A DNA stretch of 64,000 nucleotides from Raffaelea ambrosiae (lineage: Eukaryota > Ascomycota > Sordariomycetes > Ophiostomatales > Ophiostomataceae): assembly GCA_002778195.1 (NCBI GenBank), contig PCDI01000001.1:5591338-5655337 (forward strand), read 5' to 3'. The notes under the pieces are model-generated. The model did no database searches, had not been told where the DNA came from, and worked only from the letters and a program-made list of their open reading frames with translations. Positions 9,976 through 21,601 of the stretch are shown here, one piece after another; position 1 is the stretch's first letter; each line of letters begins with the position of its first letter. The translations under genes were made by a program, and so were the position numbers.

Positions 9976-12855
9976 AATACGGGCGGAACTGAGGGGGGGA
10001 AATTCAGCTTTTCGTGGCTCTCTCCACCCATCAGATTAGATTAGATAGGTGCCCCTTGTCCTGAATCGGCTAGCACGCGACAGGCACGTACCCGGCTTCA
10101 CATGCAGCTAACAAGCAGAAATCGCCCTCGATATGCCGACGTCGGTGCGGTCGTGTGCATTGCGCAACAAAAATACGAAGCAAATTCCTGAAGAGATTTC
10201 CAACAGACGCAGAAAAGTGGGTTACTCCAGCCCGCGTCGGCGCTCCCCAGCAGCAACCACAACAATAGCTGCGATGCCATTCGTGAATGGCGGCCATGGA
10301 CCACTACGGTGGGAACGGCCCAAACCCTGGGAGCCGGTCTAGTCGCTCACCGTAACTAGGGGGGATGATGGAGGAATAGCGCCGCACAGGTAGCTCTGTT
10401 AAGCAGGTGGCATGGCTAGAGAGGTATCGTGCGTTTTTCACGCGCTAGGCATGGATGGCCAGGATAACGGACCCTGGTCCAGACACCGTGTGAGAAAACG
10501 CCGTCATTGCCTGCCGAAATTTTCGGCTGCCCCAATGGTACTTTCGCGAAAACCATTGCAGGCAAAAGAAACAAGAAGTCTCTGTAGAAATGCCTCATCG
10601 CTATGCGGGGGTGCCATGGTGGGCACCGAGAACCGCGGTGTCTTTTTTGGCGCTAGCAAGGGGGGGGGGGCGCACAGTAAAAGTCTTGTTCAAAAGCTTG
10701 AAAGACCCAAACGCCATTGCCCAGAGCCTGTCCCTCGCCAAACTTTTCCGTCTTGGGATACCAGGCATGCACCATCACTGGGGTGAAAGGCCCACATAGC
10801 CAATGAAACACGGAGAAATACAAAAGTGGTAGACCAGTACGAGTAGTTGTCATTGGGGGCAATAGAGGACAATGGGGCGTCCGATGTACATAGTAAGATA
10901 CATTGTATCTTCCACAACGGCTCCAATTTCTGTCCTATTTGCCCTGGTGAAGAAGGCCGTTTGTTGTTCTAGAATTGCGCCTCCTCCCGCTGATAAGATC
11001 TTCGAACACCATTTGGTAAATGCTGCGACAAGCCACCCAAAAAAGGCGACATCTGACAGCGGTGTACGATTGCCAGTTACAAGTATCGTGGCAAGGCACA
11101 TCGTTTATTCTTCTAGAAGGCATAGACTCGTTGTGGACCCAGACATTTCAAAGTGTGGAATAACTCCGGCTGAGACGTCTTCTCCAGTTTCAAGTACGGG
11201 GCTCCTTCAAAAAGACCCATATCTGTAGTGCTACTGGCCCCTTTCTCTGTGTAGACGGAGGATTACCACGATGGGAAAGAATCCCGGATTCTTAAATCAT
11301 GTCAAGACACAATTGTCCAAACAAGACATTTGAAAGAATTGGTCAACGGGAAGGATGGTCTCAACCGGGAAACACCGCATAAAAGGGGGCAAGCACAGTC
11401 TAACATACTCTACACGGTATTCTATTGTCACCTTTCTTTTCCCGCCGGTCTCTTTTGCCACCCATATGGCGAAGTGAACATTGATGGTTTGCATTACGTT
11501 AATCGCCGGCATGGATACACCAACCAGTCCATACTTATTGCACCACAGAAACGACCTCTTGGCAAAGAACGCGAAGAGCTACTCGTAGACATTCTCCAAG
11601 ACTCAACATGATTCTGCCCTTGCCCCTGCCTACACTAAAACATCGTTTTCCTTTTGCATTCTAGCTTCTTCGACAGTCAGACGTTTTGTCTGCCGGCCGT
11701 CCGACACTAGAGCTAAACCGTAAACTCGAAGGCCGCCCTGCAGCAAGTGAAGAGCAGCCACCCCAAAAGAAGAACAAGACTCCGAGGACAGCTGTAATAA
11801 TTAGTAAAACAAAATCAAACCATTGTGGCTGTCAACCATGACTATAATGTACTGCGAGGTATGTGACTGCTAACTGCATACCAAGCTGCTCTCATATATC
11901 TGGCCACGCTCCCACAATCCCTGCGATTTCTCCATCTTGTCTCTGGACAGACGTCTTTCTCACATACCGTCGAGCTGCACTTTACAAACACAAAGCGATA
12001 GGCAAACACCGAAACATGCCACTGGGGAGGAAAGGATTGGAAAGTAACACCAGTGGGCAAGGCGAACTTTATGGCCAAAAAAGGAGCTGCGCAGACGACC
12101 CAGAAGATCTTTGCTTCATCGGTGCTAGAGCCGCCAACGAGGAGCATCTGCACAGGTTTGATTTCATCTTATCTCCTCGGCGGTAATTTGCTATTCCCGC
12201 CACTGCTTCTGGCACTCTCATAGCACCCCACATTCCCTGTTGCCTTTCTCCAGCAACTACTCGTATGCATTGTGCTTGCACATGGTGCTGTCAGCGGCTT
12301 TCGAGATGTTCTTTCTACCTGGTCGGTAAGACGCTTTGATCGTCTGAGATTTTGCGTGTTGGCGACACGAATGACTTTTCGAGGTCCAGGAACAAAATAA
12401 GCAACTGGTTATTGGTCGTTTCAACGGGTTAACCCGAACAAGACTCCTGGGCGCAGAGAAGCTCCAGCCAAGCTTTGTCCAAGAAAGCAGACCGGGCGAT
12501 CGAGAAAAACAAGCAAATTTTCCAAGACATCATGGCAACGGCTACTCGTACAGCCTCTTGGCATCTGCAGGGTGTGAAATGTCACTGGGCACGTTACAGT
12601 CACAATACAACGCTCGACACACGTACGAGTACGTACGTACATACACACGGGCGCACAAAAACAAAGCTAAGCTACTATGAGGGGGGCCTTGGGAAGTCAT
12701 GACCATACGTTACTTTCGTATCGCAAACTAGCTAACCTTAGTTCGAACGAAACAAAGTGGAGGGTGACAGAGACAAGCAGGCCATCTTTTAACTGGCCCT
12801 GTACGAGTAGCAAAGTATGTACGGATACATACCATAGTAGTAGGATGGCAGACCA

Positions 12856-12875
12856 CCCCCCCCCCCCCCCCCCCC
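12856..12875. repeat. Poly(C) run of 20
   Basis: A pure run of 20 C on the plus strand inside the gene desert. The count may be unreliable because such runs are error-prone in assembly. Confidence 0.8.
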
Positions 12876-13346
12876 AAAGCTCACTTAGCCTCGTCTTTAC
12901 GGTCTTTTGCTTTAGCACGCAGCTTGTAAGATACACCGTGCATGCACAAAACATTCGTAAGCTCTTTGCTGTCCGCGCTTTCCACTCTCCCCCGTCCCCT
13001 GTGGCACCGCCCACGGAGACTTTCGATTCCCTGGAATTTGCATTCTTCTGGGTCCCCTGATCCCCTGGTCTCTTGGATTTTCTGTACCTAGTCATTGTCG
13101 TTGTCTCTTGCCTCTTCCCCCCACGTGGACATCCCACCCTCCCTGCCGCTTCTAGAACTCGCATTTTCCTTGTGCCAAACATCTCTTCCGTTGTACTATG
13201 TACTTGACCACGGGCCATAGCGCCATATTTCTTTTATTCGGGTGAGATACGCCAACTTTCACAAACGACTTGAACGCAAGCAGTTCATGCGGCGCGCGTA
13301 CATGCTGTTTGCGTACGTTTTCTCCGGTTGCATCTTTCTTTGGTTC

Positions 13347-13348
<2 letters not shown>

Positions 13349-13382
<34 letters not shown>
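13349..13382. repeat. Poly(T) run of 34
   Basis: A pure run of 34 T on the plus strand, so poly(A) on the minus strand. No reverse-transcriptase remnant or target-site duplication was seen nearby that would mark it as a retroposon tail. Confidence 0.8.
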
Positions 13383-16300
13383 CGTCGGCCTTCTTTCCCA
13401 TTTCTGGTCGACTCATTTTATAGTCACTACACACACAACTTAGCTGGAAGGTTGCGTGTCTCGTTAAAACAACCGCGCCCAATGCAATAAACCGCCTGGC
13501 GGTTTCCAATTCAGCTAGGACACAAGTAGCCAGTGGATCGGCCGCCAGTCCTGCACTTTGGTTAGCCGATGCGGTAATTGGTCTTGTCTCGAAATATGGG
13601 AGACAGAAGGCCCCTGATGATACCAATTGCTAGAGACATTCACGAAAGCCTACATGGTAGACATATGAGTAAACAGAAAGATCGAAAGATGACAGAATCA
13701 TATATATACAAGTACTGCAATTATACATAGTATGTACAGTATGGCCCACTCTGAGATCCGGGACTCCCCGGCTGCCAAAAACTACATGCCATATATAAGT
13801 GCGGGTTCTGCTGCACGTCGTTGTCGCTTTGGGGCCCATAAAAGAAGAAAAAGTGCAACTCTTTTGTGGAGGTTGGCGACTCTGTTTCTCGCTAGACGTT
13901 CCACTGGATCTGCGTTTGTGGAAATAGAAAAACAGGCATCTACTCGTACCTTGGACACGGCAAAAAAAACGGGGAAGCCGCTATGGGGTAGTAGACCTAC
14001 ATAGTACTCGTAGTAAACTCCAGGCTGGAAGAGACTACCCACGTTTCCCTGAAGCTGTCCCCAGCTCTTCCCCTGTTTACAGTGGACGGCGCGCTGGACC
14101 TTGGAGGGTAGTTACATGATTTACACAAGCTTGTCATTACCGAGTGCGAGAACTATTGATCCAACGAAAGCATACCACGAATGTGACATCAATTGTTGAT
14201 CACCACCCAGTTTGGATTCGATATGTTCACAACAAGCACATCACTGGAAACCAGTCTTGCTTTTGCGAACTTTTCAGCTGCCACCAACACACACTCTGCC
14301 TCGAACAAACTTTTCCTTCTTTTATTTTCTTTTGATTTTCTTTTCACAAATTCCTTTTCATGACTAGCTACTAGTTGACCTCCGATAAGTCCGCAACTAG
14401 ATCGTGTTCCCGCATTAGTTCCATGCTGACAACCACGCTTAGTGTGACCCCGGGCTATGGTCGTCGTGCAGACCATGCATCGACGGAGTACTTATCGAAA
14501 AAAGCATGCGTCCTCTCATTGTAAGTCTGCGCTTTCCCATACCCATGCAACATTCGTCGTTAGACATGCATTCAGTCTTTCATAGAGCCAGTGCTTTTGT
14601 CCACTCCACGGCTACGATCAGGTTATGTGGCCACGCGTCTGTCTAATTATTTCCTCTGCCAGCCTTAGATTGAAATGTTCTTATTGCCAGCAACGTGATT
14701 GCCCAAGATCTCGCACACTCGTACTCTGCAGAAACAGTAGCATTCAGACACAATAAAATTAAGTCATAATTTTCTCTTGCAGCTTTCGCATACCGCACCA
14801 GCGAGACTAAACAAAAGAACGGAACAGAAGAAGACAATAACGGCCTTGGCTTTGTATTCGGACCAGGTGGCTAAGAACGTCACGCAGCCTATCAGCGCAG
14901 TCGATCGTTGCCGTCTATTGTCCGCCTACGCCAGGTGGCCAGGATAGCATAATGTTAAATCTTGTTTCACTCCCGCTATTGCATATTTCCCTCCCAACCT
15001 CGCTGTAGTGTGCCTGAACAAAGTGTAAATGGTAGACATAATGGCAACGTTTAATAAGAAGTTACGAGCGAGGAAACAGAAGTTCTTCGAGTATATTTCC
15101 ATGATGCTACTGTGTGTTACTATGGGCAGGCATTGTGGGACACTCCCAGGCAAAATTCCCCGCTGTATTTCTCGAAGATCTTCTTTTCTGAGTTGTGGGC
15201 AGACGAAATGTCGGCAATTTTGTCAATTAACTCTACCGATCTGGTCATGCCGAATGGGGTTGTTCTCCTTTGGCCATACTGCTCTCTAGGAGCGACGTAT
15301 CCAGAACACGACAATACGGCGTAAGACCAAGAGTCTTGCATTGTCCTATGGTCTTGTAGGACACTCCTAAACTAGAAAATTGCCAATCAAGATGGAAGAA
15401 AGCAAAGGAGAAGGTTTGTAAAGTGAATAACAGTAGCCAACCCGAAAATACGGCTATAGTAGTGATGCTTACATGGCGACACCTGATTCTTTCATAAACC
15501 ACCTGGCGGTGGAGATCACCCCCATCATTCTTTCTTGCATACTACTAGCCTTGCAGGAATGGCCGATGAAAGCCTGTGCTCTACGTATATGCCTGTCAAG
15601 AACGCAGATTCACGAGTTTTTTACTTTTTATTTCTTCTCCGGTAAGAAAAAGTTTCCATAATGTGTTATTTTCTTAACTTCATTCTAGCTTAGTATTGGC
15701 CCATTTACACAACCCATACAAAAATACGAGTATGGCTTCGGACACACGTACTCGTACGGAGAATGCAAGGCATAGCTAAAGACAGGCCCAGGAGAAAAAC
15801 GCCACAGGACGCTAGTCACCAAGGCAAAACAGCACCACCTCTGATAAAAGGGAAGATAAATGTTACATAAAGGCAATCAATCTCGCAGAGATGAGAGACC
15901 AAGGTTTAGGATGGCTGGTCTTGAGGGTAGAAGCCTGCGTGGAAGGCATATACAGACATATGGGGATCCGCGCAGACGCCATCTGGCATAATTTGAATAC
16001 ACTCAGTTGTCCCACCCAAACGGAGATGCCCGCACTTGCTATTATTATGCTTTCTTTTCTCCTCCCCCCTCGCCACACAACTTTGCTCCATAATCTCCCC
16101 ACGATCCTGTGTTGGAAGGCAGTGCGAGTCTTGGGACTTCAATGCAGTGCTCGGTAATGGAAAGCCAAGGATGCGATGCAAACCAGACCACGTCAGGGCA
16201 CACTATGTGCATACATTTACAGCCGCAAAACACTGCCGAACATCGGCAGCCAGTTGTTTCTGGGTGGCGACCGAGTTGAGCTTTTCCTAAAAGAACATTT

Positions 16301-16857
16301 GTAAAAAGGATCACTAATAGCAACTATAATGACAACGGAGTCTGGATGAAAAAGGCTAAGAAGGAACGCCGTCCAGACCAGACCAGATGGTAATGGCAGC
16401 ACCGGGGGATGGCAGCACCATTAGATCAAAGTGCATATGGGACTACTGGACGGTGGCAAAAAACCATGCAGGAGAACACTCTGGGGTCGAAATTTTACTC
16501 CATCGCATTCAGGGCTACAAGGGTCTGTTTCCGTGAAATTATATGCAGGAGATACTCGCCGTGGGAGTGATTTCAGACGAGTGTGCCATCGGGGTGAACA
16601 AAAGTGACAAAGAGAAAAGGCAGAGACGAAGAATCACACGAGCGGAGCTGAACGACCCAAGGTGCACATATTCCAAAAAAAAAAGGTTGTATTGCGCGTG
16701 TAAATCACCTCTTCTATCTATGTACGCTTGAAAATAGCAAACGGGACAAGAAATCTGTGGGGGTGTAGTGGCGGTGTCCTGCTCGGCCCGCAGAGACAGA
16801 ACACGTACACACGAGTACGGGCAAGATATGCAAGACAGGATGAAATCACCGAGGCGC

Positions 16858-18630
16858 CTACTGTGCCTCCATCTTATCAAGAACAGCCTTAGTGAACTCG
16901 TGAGTGGAGGCGTTGCCACCCAGGTCGCGGGTGCGGACCTTGCTGTGAGTTTGTTAGTGAATGAACTTGGCCGCAGCAAAAAGAGCAAGAAACAAAAAAA
17001 GAAAAGAAAAGAGAAAAAATGGAGCTGGAAAAAAAGAGAGCGAGATAAGATCCGGGCAAGGCCATCCCCGCACAACAGCCCCCCGCCCACAAGCCATAAG
17101 ACCCCTGGAGAGTACAGGCTACCAACCCAAACAGCAACCAAGATCGGAGTCTACCGGGCATGACTGTTCGTAATTGGACCCGTGGGGGTCGTCTGCACTG
17201 CAGCAAAGTCGGCAAAGCCGGCTAGCGAGGCCCCAGGAAGGGAGAAGCACGGCAAATGAGAGAGAGCACAAAAGTAAGTCGGATACCAAGAAGCAACAAC
17301 TGGGACAACAAGGCAAACAAGGACGAAAACGAAAACGAAAAAAAAGAGAAAAGAGAAAAGACAGGAAAAAAAGAAAAAAACTTACCCCTCAGCAATCACA
17401 GCGTAGACACCCTTGGAGATGCGGTTGGCGTGGTCGTCCAGACCCAGGTGACGCAGCAGCATGGAGCCCGACAGGAGCAGGGCCGTGGGGTTGGCCTGGT
17501 CCTTGCCCTGGATGTCGAGACCGACGTGACGGCAGCCGGGCTCGAAGACGGCAACGTCACGGCCCATGTTGCAGCCGGGCACGATACCCGGGCCACCGAC
17601 CAGGGCAGCGCCAATGTTGGACAGGATGCCGCCGTACAGGTTGGGGGTGACGAGGACGTCGAACTGCTGGGGCCGGCTGACGGCCTGCATGGAGGCGTTG
17701 TCGACGATCATGTCGTTGGCCTCGAGGGTGGGGAACTCCTGGGCGGTCTCGTGGAAGGTGCGGCGGAAGAGGCCGTCGGCCAGCTTCATGATGTTGGCCT
17801 TGTGGATGCAGGTGACCTTCTTGCGGTTGTTGGCCAGGGCGAAGCTGAAGGCGAACTTGGCGATGCGCTCGGACTTGGCACGAGTGATGATCTTGAGCGA
17901 CTCGACGACGCCGGGCACGCTGGAGTGCTCGAGGCCCGAGTACTCGCCCTCGGTGTTCTCGCGGATGATGCAGAGGTCGACGTTGTTGTGACGGGTCTGG
18001 TAGCCCGGGATGTTCTTGATCAGCGAGATGGAGGCGTAGATGTCGAGCTCCTGGCGCAGGGCGACGTTGAAGCTCTGGTGGCCAGAGCGCGAGACGGGCG
18101 TCAGGAGAATGCCCTTGAGGCCCAGCTTGTTGCGCTTGAGCGACGACACGGCCTGGTTGAACGACTCCTCCGTGGCGGCCTTGGACGAGTCCACCACGCC
18201 CGACACCTCGACCTGCTCCCACTCAATCGGCACGTTGTCGGCCTTGAAAATCGTCTTGACGCTCTCGGCCACCTCGGCACCGATACCGTCGCCCGGGATC
18301 AGCGTCACCGTGTACTTGCCGCCGTACTTGGTCGGCTTGAAGATGTCCGACTGGACCGTCGCAAAGCTGCGCGTGGCCATCGAGGAGGCCGAGACGCGCG
18401 GGACGGCTGCGGCCGAGCGGAGGAGGCTCTGCAACGGGAAAAAAGAAAAAAAAAGAACACGAGGGTTAGCAGAGGACCATGGCGCCGGCCGACTTCGGGT
18501 CTGGCTCGGAAGCGCTGGGATTTGGCCGCAATTGGGCCTCGTCGTAAATTGGGAAAGCCGTTTGTTCCCAGCGAAGACGGCGTCTAGGGCTACTCACCTG
18601 GGCCGCTCTGCAGGAGCTCCGGGACATCAT
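16858..18630 (-). CDS. IDH1: NAD-dependent isocitrate dehydrogenase subunit 1, mitochondrial
   Basis: Subunit of the mitochondrial TCA-cycle enzyme that converts isocitrate + NAD+ to 2-oxoglutarate + CO2 + NADH. Exons on the minus strand are 18630-18598, 18428-17386 and 16942-16858, giving 386 residues. The N-terminus (MMSRSSCRAAQ, then SLLRSAAAVPRVSASS) is Arg/Ser/Ala-rich with no acids, as expected of a mitochondrial presequence. Seen: YTVTLIPGDGIGAEV, KNIPGYQTRHNNVDL, the signature region RENTEGEYSGLEH, and the C-terminal KVRTRDLGGNASTHEFTKAV. The FKPTKYGGKYTVTLIPGDGIG start resembles the yeast Idh1 (AMP-binding, regulatory) lineage more than Idh2. The second intron is long for this locus (443 nt) and purine-rich on the plus strand. 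Divergent from the GH13 gene. Confidence 0.94.
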
Positions 18631-19559
18631 CTTGGTCAATTGGCGTTGGGACGGTGTATATACAGCAAAGACGAGAGGCAAGGGAGCTCTGCTCGGGTGT
18701 GGTGATGTGGTTGTGGAAGGAGAGAAAGAGTGCGGAAGGCCAGGAAAATGGAAAACGCAAGGATTGTTCGTCGTTGGTCCCGCGAAATGCCGCATTCGCT
18801 GATAACCAGAGGTGGATCTGTGTGCGCGCGATAAGAATACAGCCGGCAACACCTGTAACCGAGTGGCAGAGTGGGCTATGCTAGCCCTAGTCTAGCCTAG
18901 CGTCGGCTCTTTCTGCCACGCCCGACCAATCTCCGTCGCTCTCCGCCGACATTTTGCAGCATCACCGACACGTCGTCATAGGGCCCCAGTCCGGTCCATC
19001 TTTCCTCGTCTGTGCTGATAGCCTCAGCCTCGCCAAGCCAGCGCACAAACTTGCACATCTGGCGATGGACGTCTGCAGACGGAATAAACTTGTTCTTCTC
19101 TGCCCCCGCCGCCCCATGAGCCCCTCCTGTAGCTGGCTAGCTGCCGCATAGCCCAACTGAGCCGACCTTTGTTGGTTTCTACTAGGGCCGCCGACAAATC
19201 GGGAGCCAATGGCGGCGGCGGGATGCCACACGAAGAAGGCGCGACCATGGCAGGACGTGGACAAACGGACGGCAGGTGCCTTGGCATACGAAGGGAAGAA
19301 GCATCCCACTGGAATCATGTACGTCATCTTGCCACTCTGCGCAGCTTCCAAGTTGTCTCTCCAAATGTAGGTCTCTGGCCTTGCCGTCGAGGAAGCTGAA
19401 CCGCCCGCCGTCTCCTTATCTTCACCGCGACCCCTCTTCACGGATTCTGTTGTGGCCTGTTTCAATTGGAATTTTTGTTATTTCCAAAGCCGAATTGTCT
19501 CTCTCACCGACTGGGACCTCTTGCTTGTGCTCTAGAACCTTGCTTTTGTAAGACTCGCG
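18631..19559. promoter_or_regulatory. Divergent intergenic region IDH1 / GH13
   Basis: The 929 bp between two divergent start codons must hold both promoters and leaders. It contains no recognisable gene. A CT-rich stretch just upstream of 19560 is typical of fungal leaders. No specific factor site is claimed. Confidence 0.5.
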
Positions 19560-21601
19560 ATGGCTCCATATTCCCTCGACCTCCTTGACCGCAAGGCCTC
19601 CAGCTTCGTTCTCTGGCTCCCTGGCCTCGCGCTCGACAGCCCGCCCCAGGTTATTCTCGGCACCTACAAAGACGGGCAATTCCAGCAGACTGTGAAGGCG
19701 CCTTTCGTCGCAGTCGCTGGGAAGACTGACCTGTGGGAGCTCAACCCCAACAGCCTCTCGCCTGCCTTGTCTGAGGGCGTCTACCACTACTGGTTCCAGG
19801 TTGCTGACAAGACGGCAACTGACCCGTTTGCCTTCACCGTAGACTACACGTATGCGGATGCCAAGAAGGACCGTTCTTCTGACATGCAGCCGCCAGGCGT
19901 TATCAAGTTCCGCGGCAATGCACTCTGGCCGTGCGACATTGACGGCAAAGAGCCCCGCCGGCCTGCGGTGCCAAACATTGCGAAGCTGCCTTCCAACAAC
20001 CACTTGGTCATTTACGAGCTGCCGACCTCCTGGGCCAAGGCCGGTACGGACGACCGTGGCGTTGGCATCGACGTCGGAGCCTTTGACGATGTGCGGGCCT
20101 TGTTTGACAAAGCGGCCAAGGGCAAGCACTTTTCGTTCCTGAGGCTGTTTGGCGGCACGCCCATTCTCGCGGAGCTGGGTATCAACGCGCTGGAACTCTT
20201 GCCTGCTTCTGACACCAAGTTCAAGGCTGAATGGGGCTACGCCCCGGCGAACTACTGTGCCCCCGATTATGATCTGGGCACGGCGGCGGAGCTGGTGGCC
20301 CTGGTCGAGACCCTGCACAAACGGAACATCCGGCTCCTGTCAGACGTTGTCATGGCTTTCGGCTATGATCCGTACGTCGACCTGGATTTCGAACAGTTCC
20401 ACTTGAATGTCAACGATGAGCCCGACAACCCGGACAGCTACCAGTCCCACGCTGCGGGACAGAAGCGGGATGGGTTTGGCGGCGCTCTGTGGCGTTACTT
20501 GCAGACGACACAGACATATGACCCGGAGACTGGGGAGGACGGCGATGTGCATCCATCGTGGGCCTTTCACAAGATTCATCTGACTCGTTGGGTATGTTTA
20601 AAGACTTCTGTTGTTGAGCGCAACTGCCTGAAGCTAACCTTTTGTGTGCACAGATGCACGATTTCGGCCTTGGTGGCCTTCGTCTAGACAGTCTCAACAA
20701 TGTTGGCAACTGGGACTTTGTCAAGAGCTACAAGCAGAAGGCGTGGGAGATATTCAATGCGCGCTACGGCAACAATGCCGATCCGTCCAAGTTTCTGGTG
20801 ATTGGCGAGGAGCTCAGCATGCCCGTGTCCATGGTGCAAGACGGCTGCATCGACACTCTCTGGAACGAGAGCTGGCAGATGCGGCTGCGCGCGGTGCTGC
20901 TGGGCGAGTCTTACGGTGGCGACACGTTCGAGTGGACGGTCCGCAAGATGGTCAACTGCCTGCAAGACAGCCTGCAGCCCGGGTTCAGCAACGGGTCGCA
21001 GGCCGTCAACTACATTACCTCGCACGATATTGAGGGTTACCGCAAAAATCGACTGTACAACTTCTGCCACGACAGCGGCATCACCGATGTCCAGCCGCGC
21101 GCGAAGCTGGCCTTTGCGTTGCTGCTGACGTCGGTGGGCATTCCCATGATCTTTGCCGGTGAAGAGTTTGCCGACCAGCAGGACCAGAGCAACGACATGT
21201 CCAAAAAGCAGGAGGACCCAGTCAACTACAGCCGCAAGAACGACGGTGGTTGGCGCCAGGCGCTGTTTGCGTACGTGGCGAAGCTGGTGCACTTCCGCAC
21301 CAAGTGTCCGGCCCTGGGCGTCGACGACACGGATGTGTTCCACGTGGACGCCAGCCGTGGTGGCAAGATCATGGCCTGGCGCCGGGGTGTACTGGGCGAC
21401 AAGACAGCACCGCCAGTAGTGGTGGTTGCCAACTTCAGCGACGAAGCGACGCCAGGTGACCATTACGAGGTGCCGAACTGGCCAGAGAAGGACGCTACTG
21501 GCTGGTACGAAGTGTCTCAGGACCGGGCCATTGCGGCAGAGTGGGTGGGACGAGAGCCACTGTACGCCTGGGAGGCTAAAATTTATACATGCTGGAAATA
21601 A
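19560..21601 (+). CDS. Glycoside hydrolase family 13 (alpha-amylase superfamily) protein
   Basis: Exons are 19560-20591 and 20654-21601 (62-nt intron), giving 659 residues. An N-terminal beta-sandwich (about 1-110, early-set/CBM48-like, with WELNPNSL and GVYHYWFQV) precedes a (beta/alpha)8 barrel. Catalytic residues look intact: nucleophile D356 in GLRLDS with R354, acid/base E396 in VIGEELS, and the third Asp D469 in ITSHDIEG. Region I is unusual: D262-V-V-M-A-F where most GH13 enzymes have DVVxNH, so the conserved His is absent. The block ELGINALELLPAS ... WGYAPANYCAPDY resembles glycogen branching/debranching and trehalose-releasing bacterial-type members. There is no signal peptide, so it is probably cytosolic and acts on glycogen or malto-oligosaccharides. 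The exact subfamily and activity are uncertain. Confidence 0.85.

Larger units (their letters stand above)
7941..16857. other. Gene desert of about 8.9 kb
   Basis: No convincing protein-coding gene was found between the ferric reductase start and the IDH1 stop. The open frames here (up to about 200 codons) are low-complexity or lack any domain pattern, and none forms a splice series. The stretch holds an inverted repeat (8595-8657), a GATA-site palindrome (9954-9975), a 20-base C run, a 34-base T run, an 11-base G run near 10660, and at least eleven copies of TACTCGTA/TACGAGTA. It may be a long regulatory region, unannotated long non-coding RNA, or a gene with many small exons that I cannot see. 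Confidence 0.55.

Noticed and set aside
16539..17141. 200-codon minus-strand open frame near the IDH1 3' end
   Set aside because: It overlaps the last IDH1 exon and the pyrimidine-rich intron in another frame; the F/L/S-rich protein reflects composition.
17256..18587. 443-codon plus-strand open frame
   Set aside because: It is exactly antisense to the IDH1 exon; its long length follows from the GC-rich third positions of that gene, and its V/L/D/G-rich protein has no family pattern.
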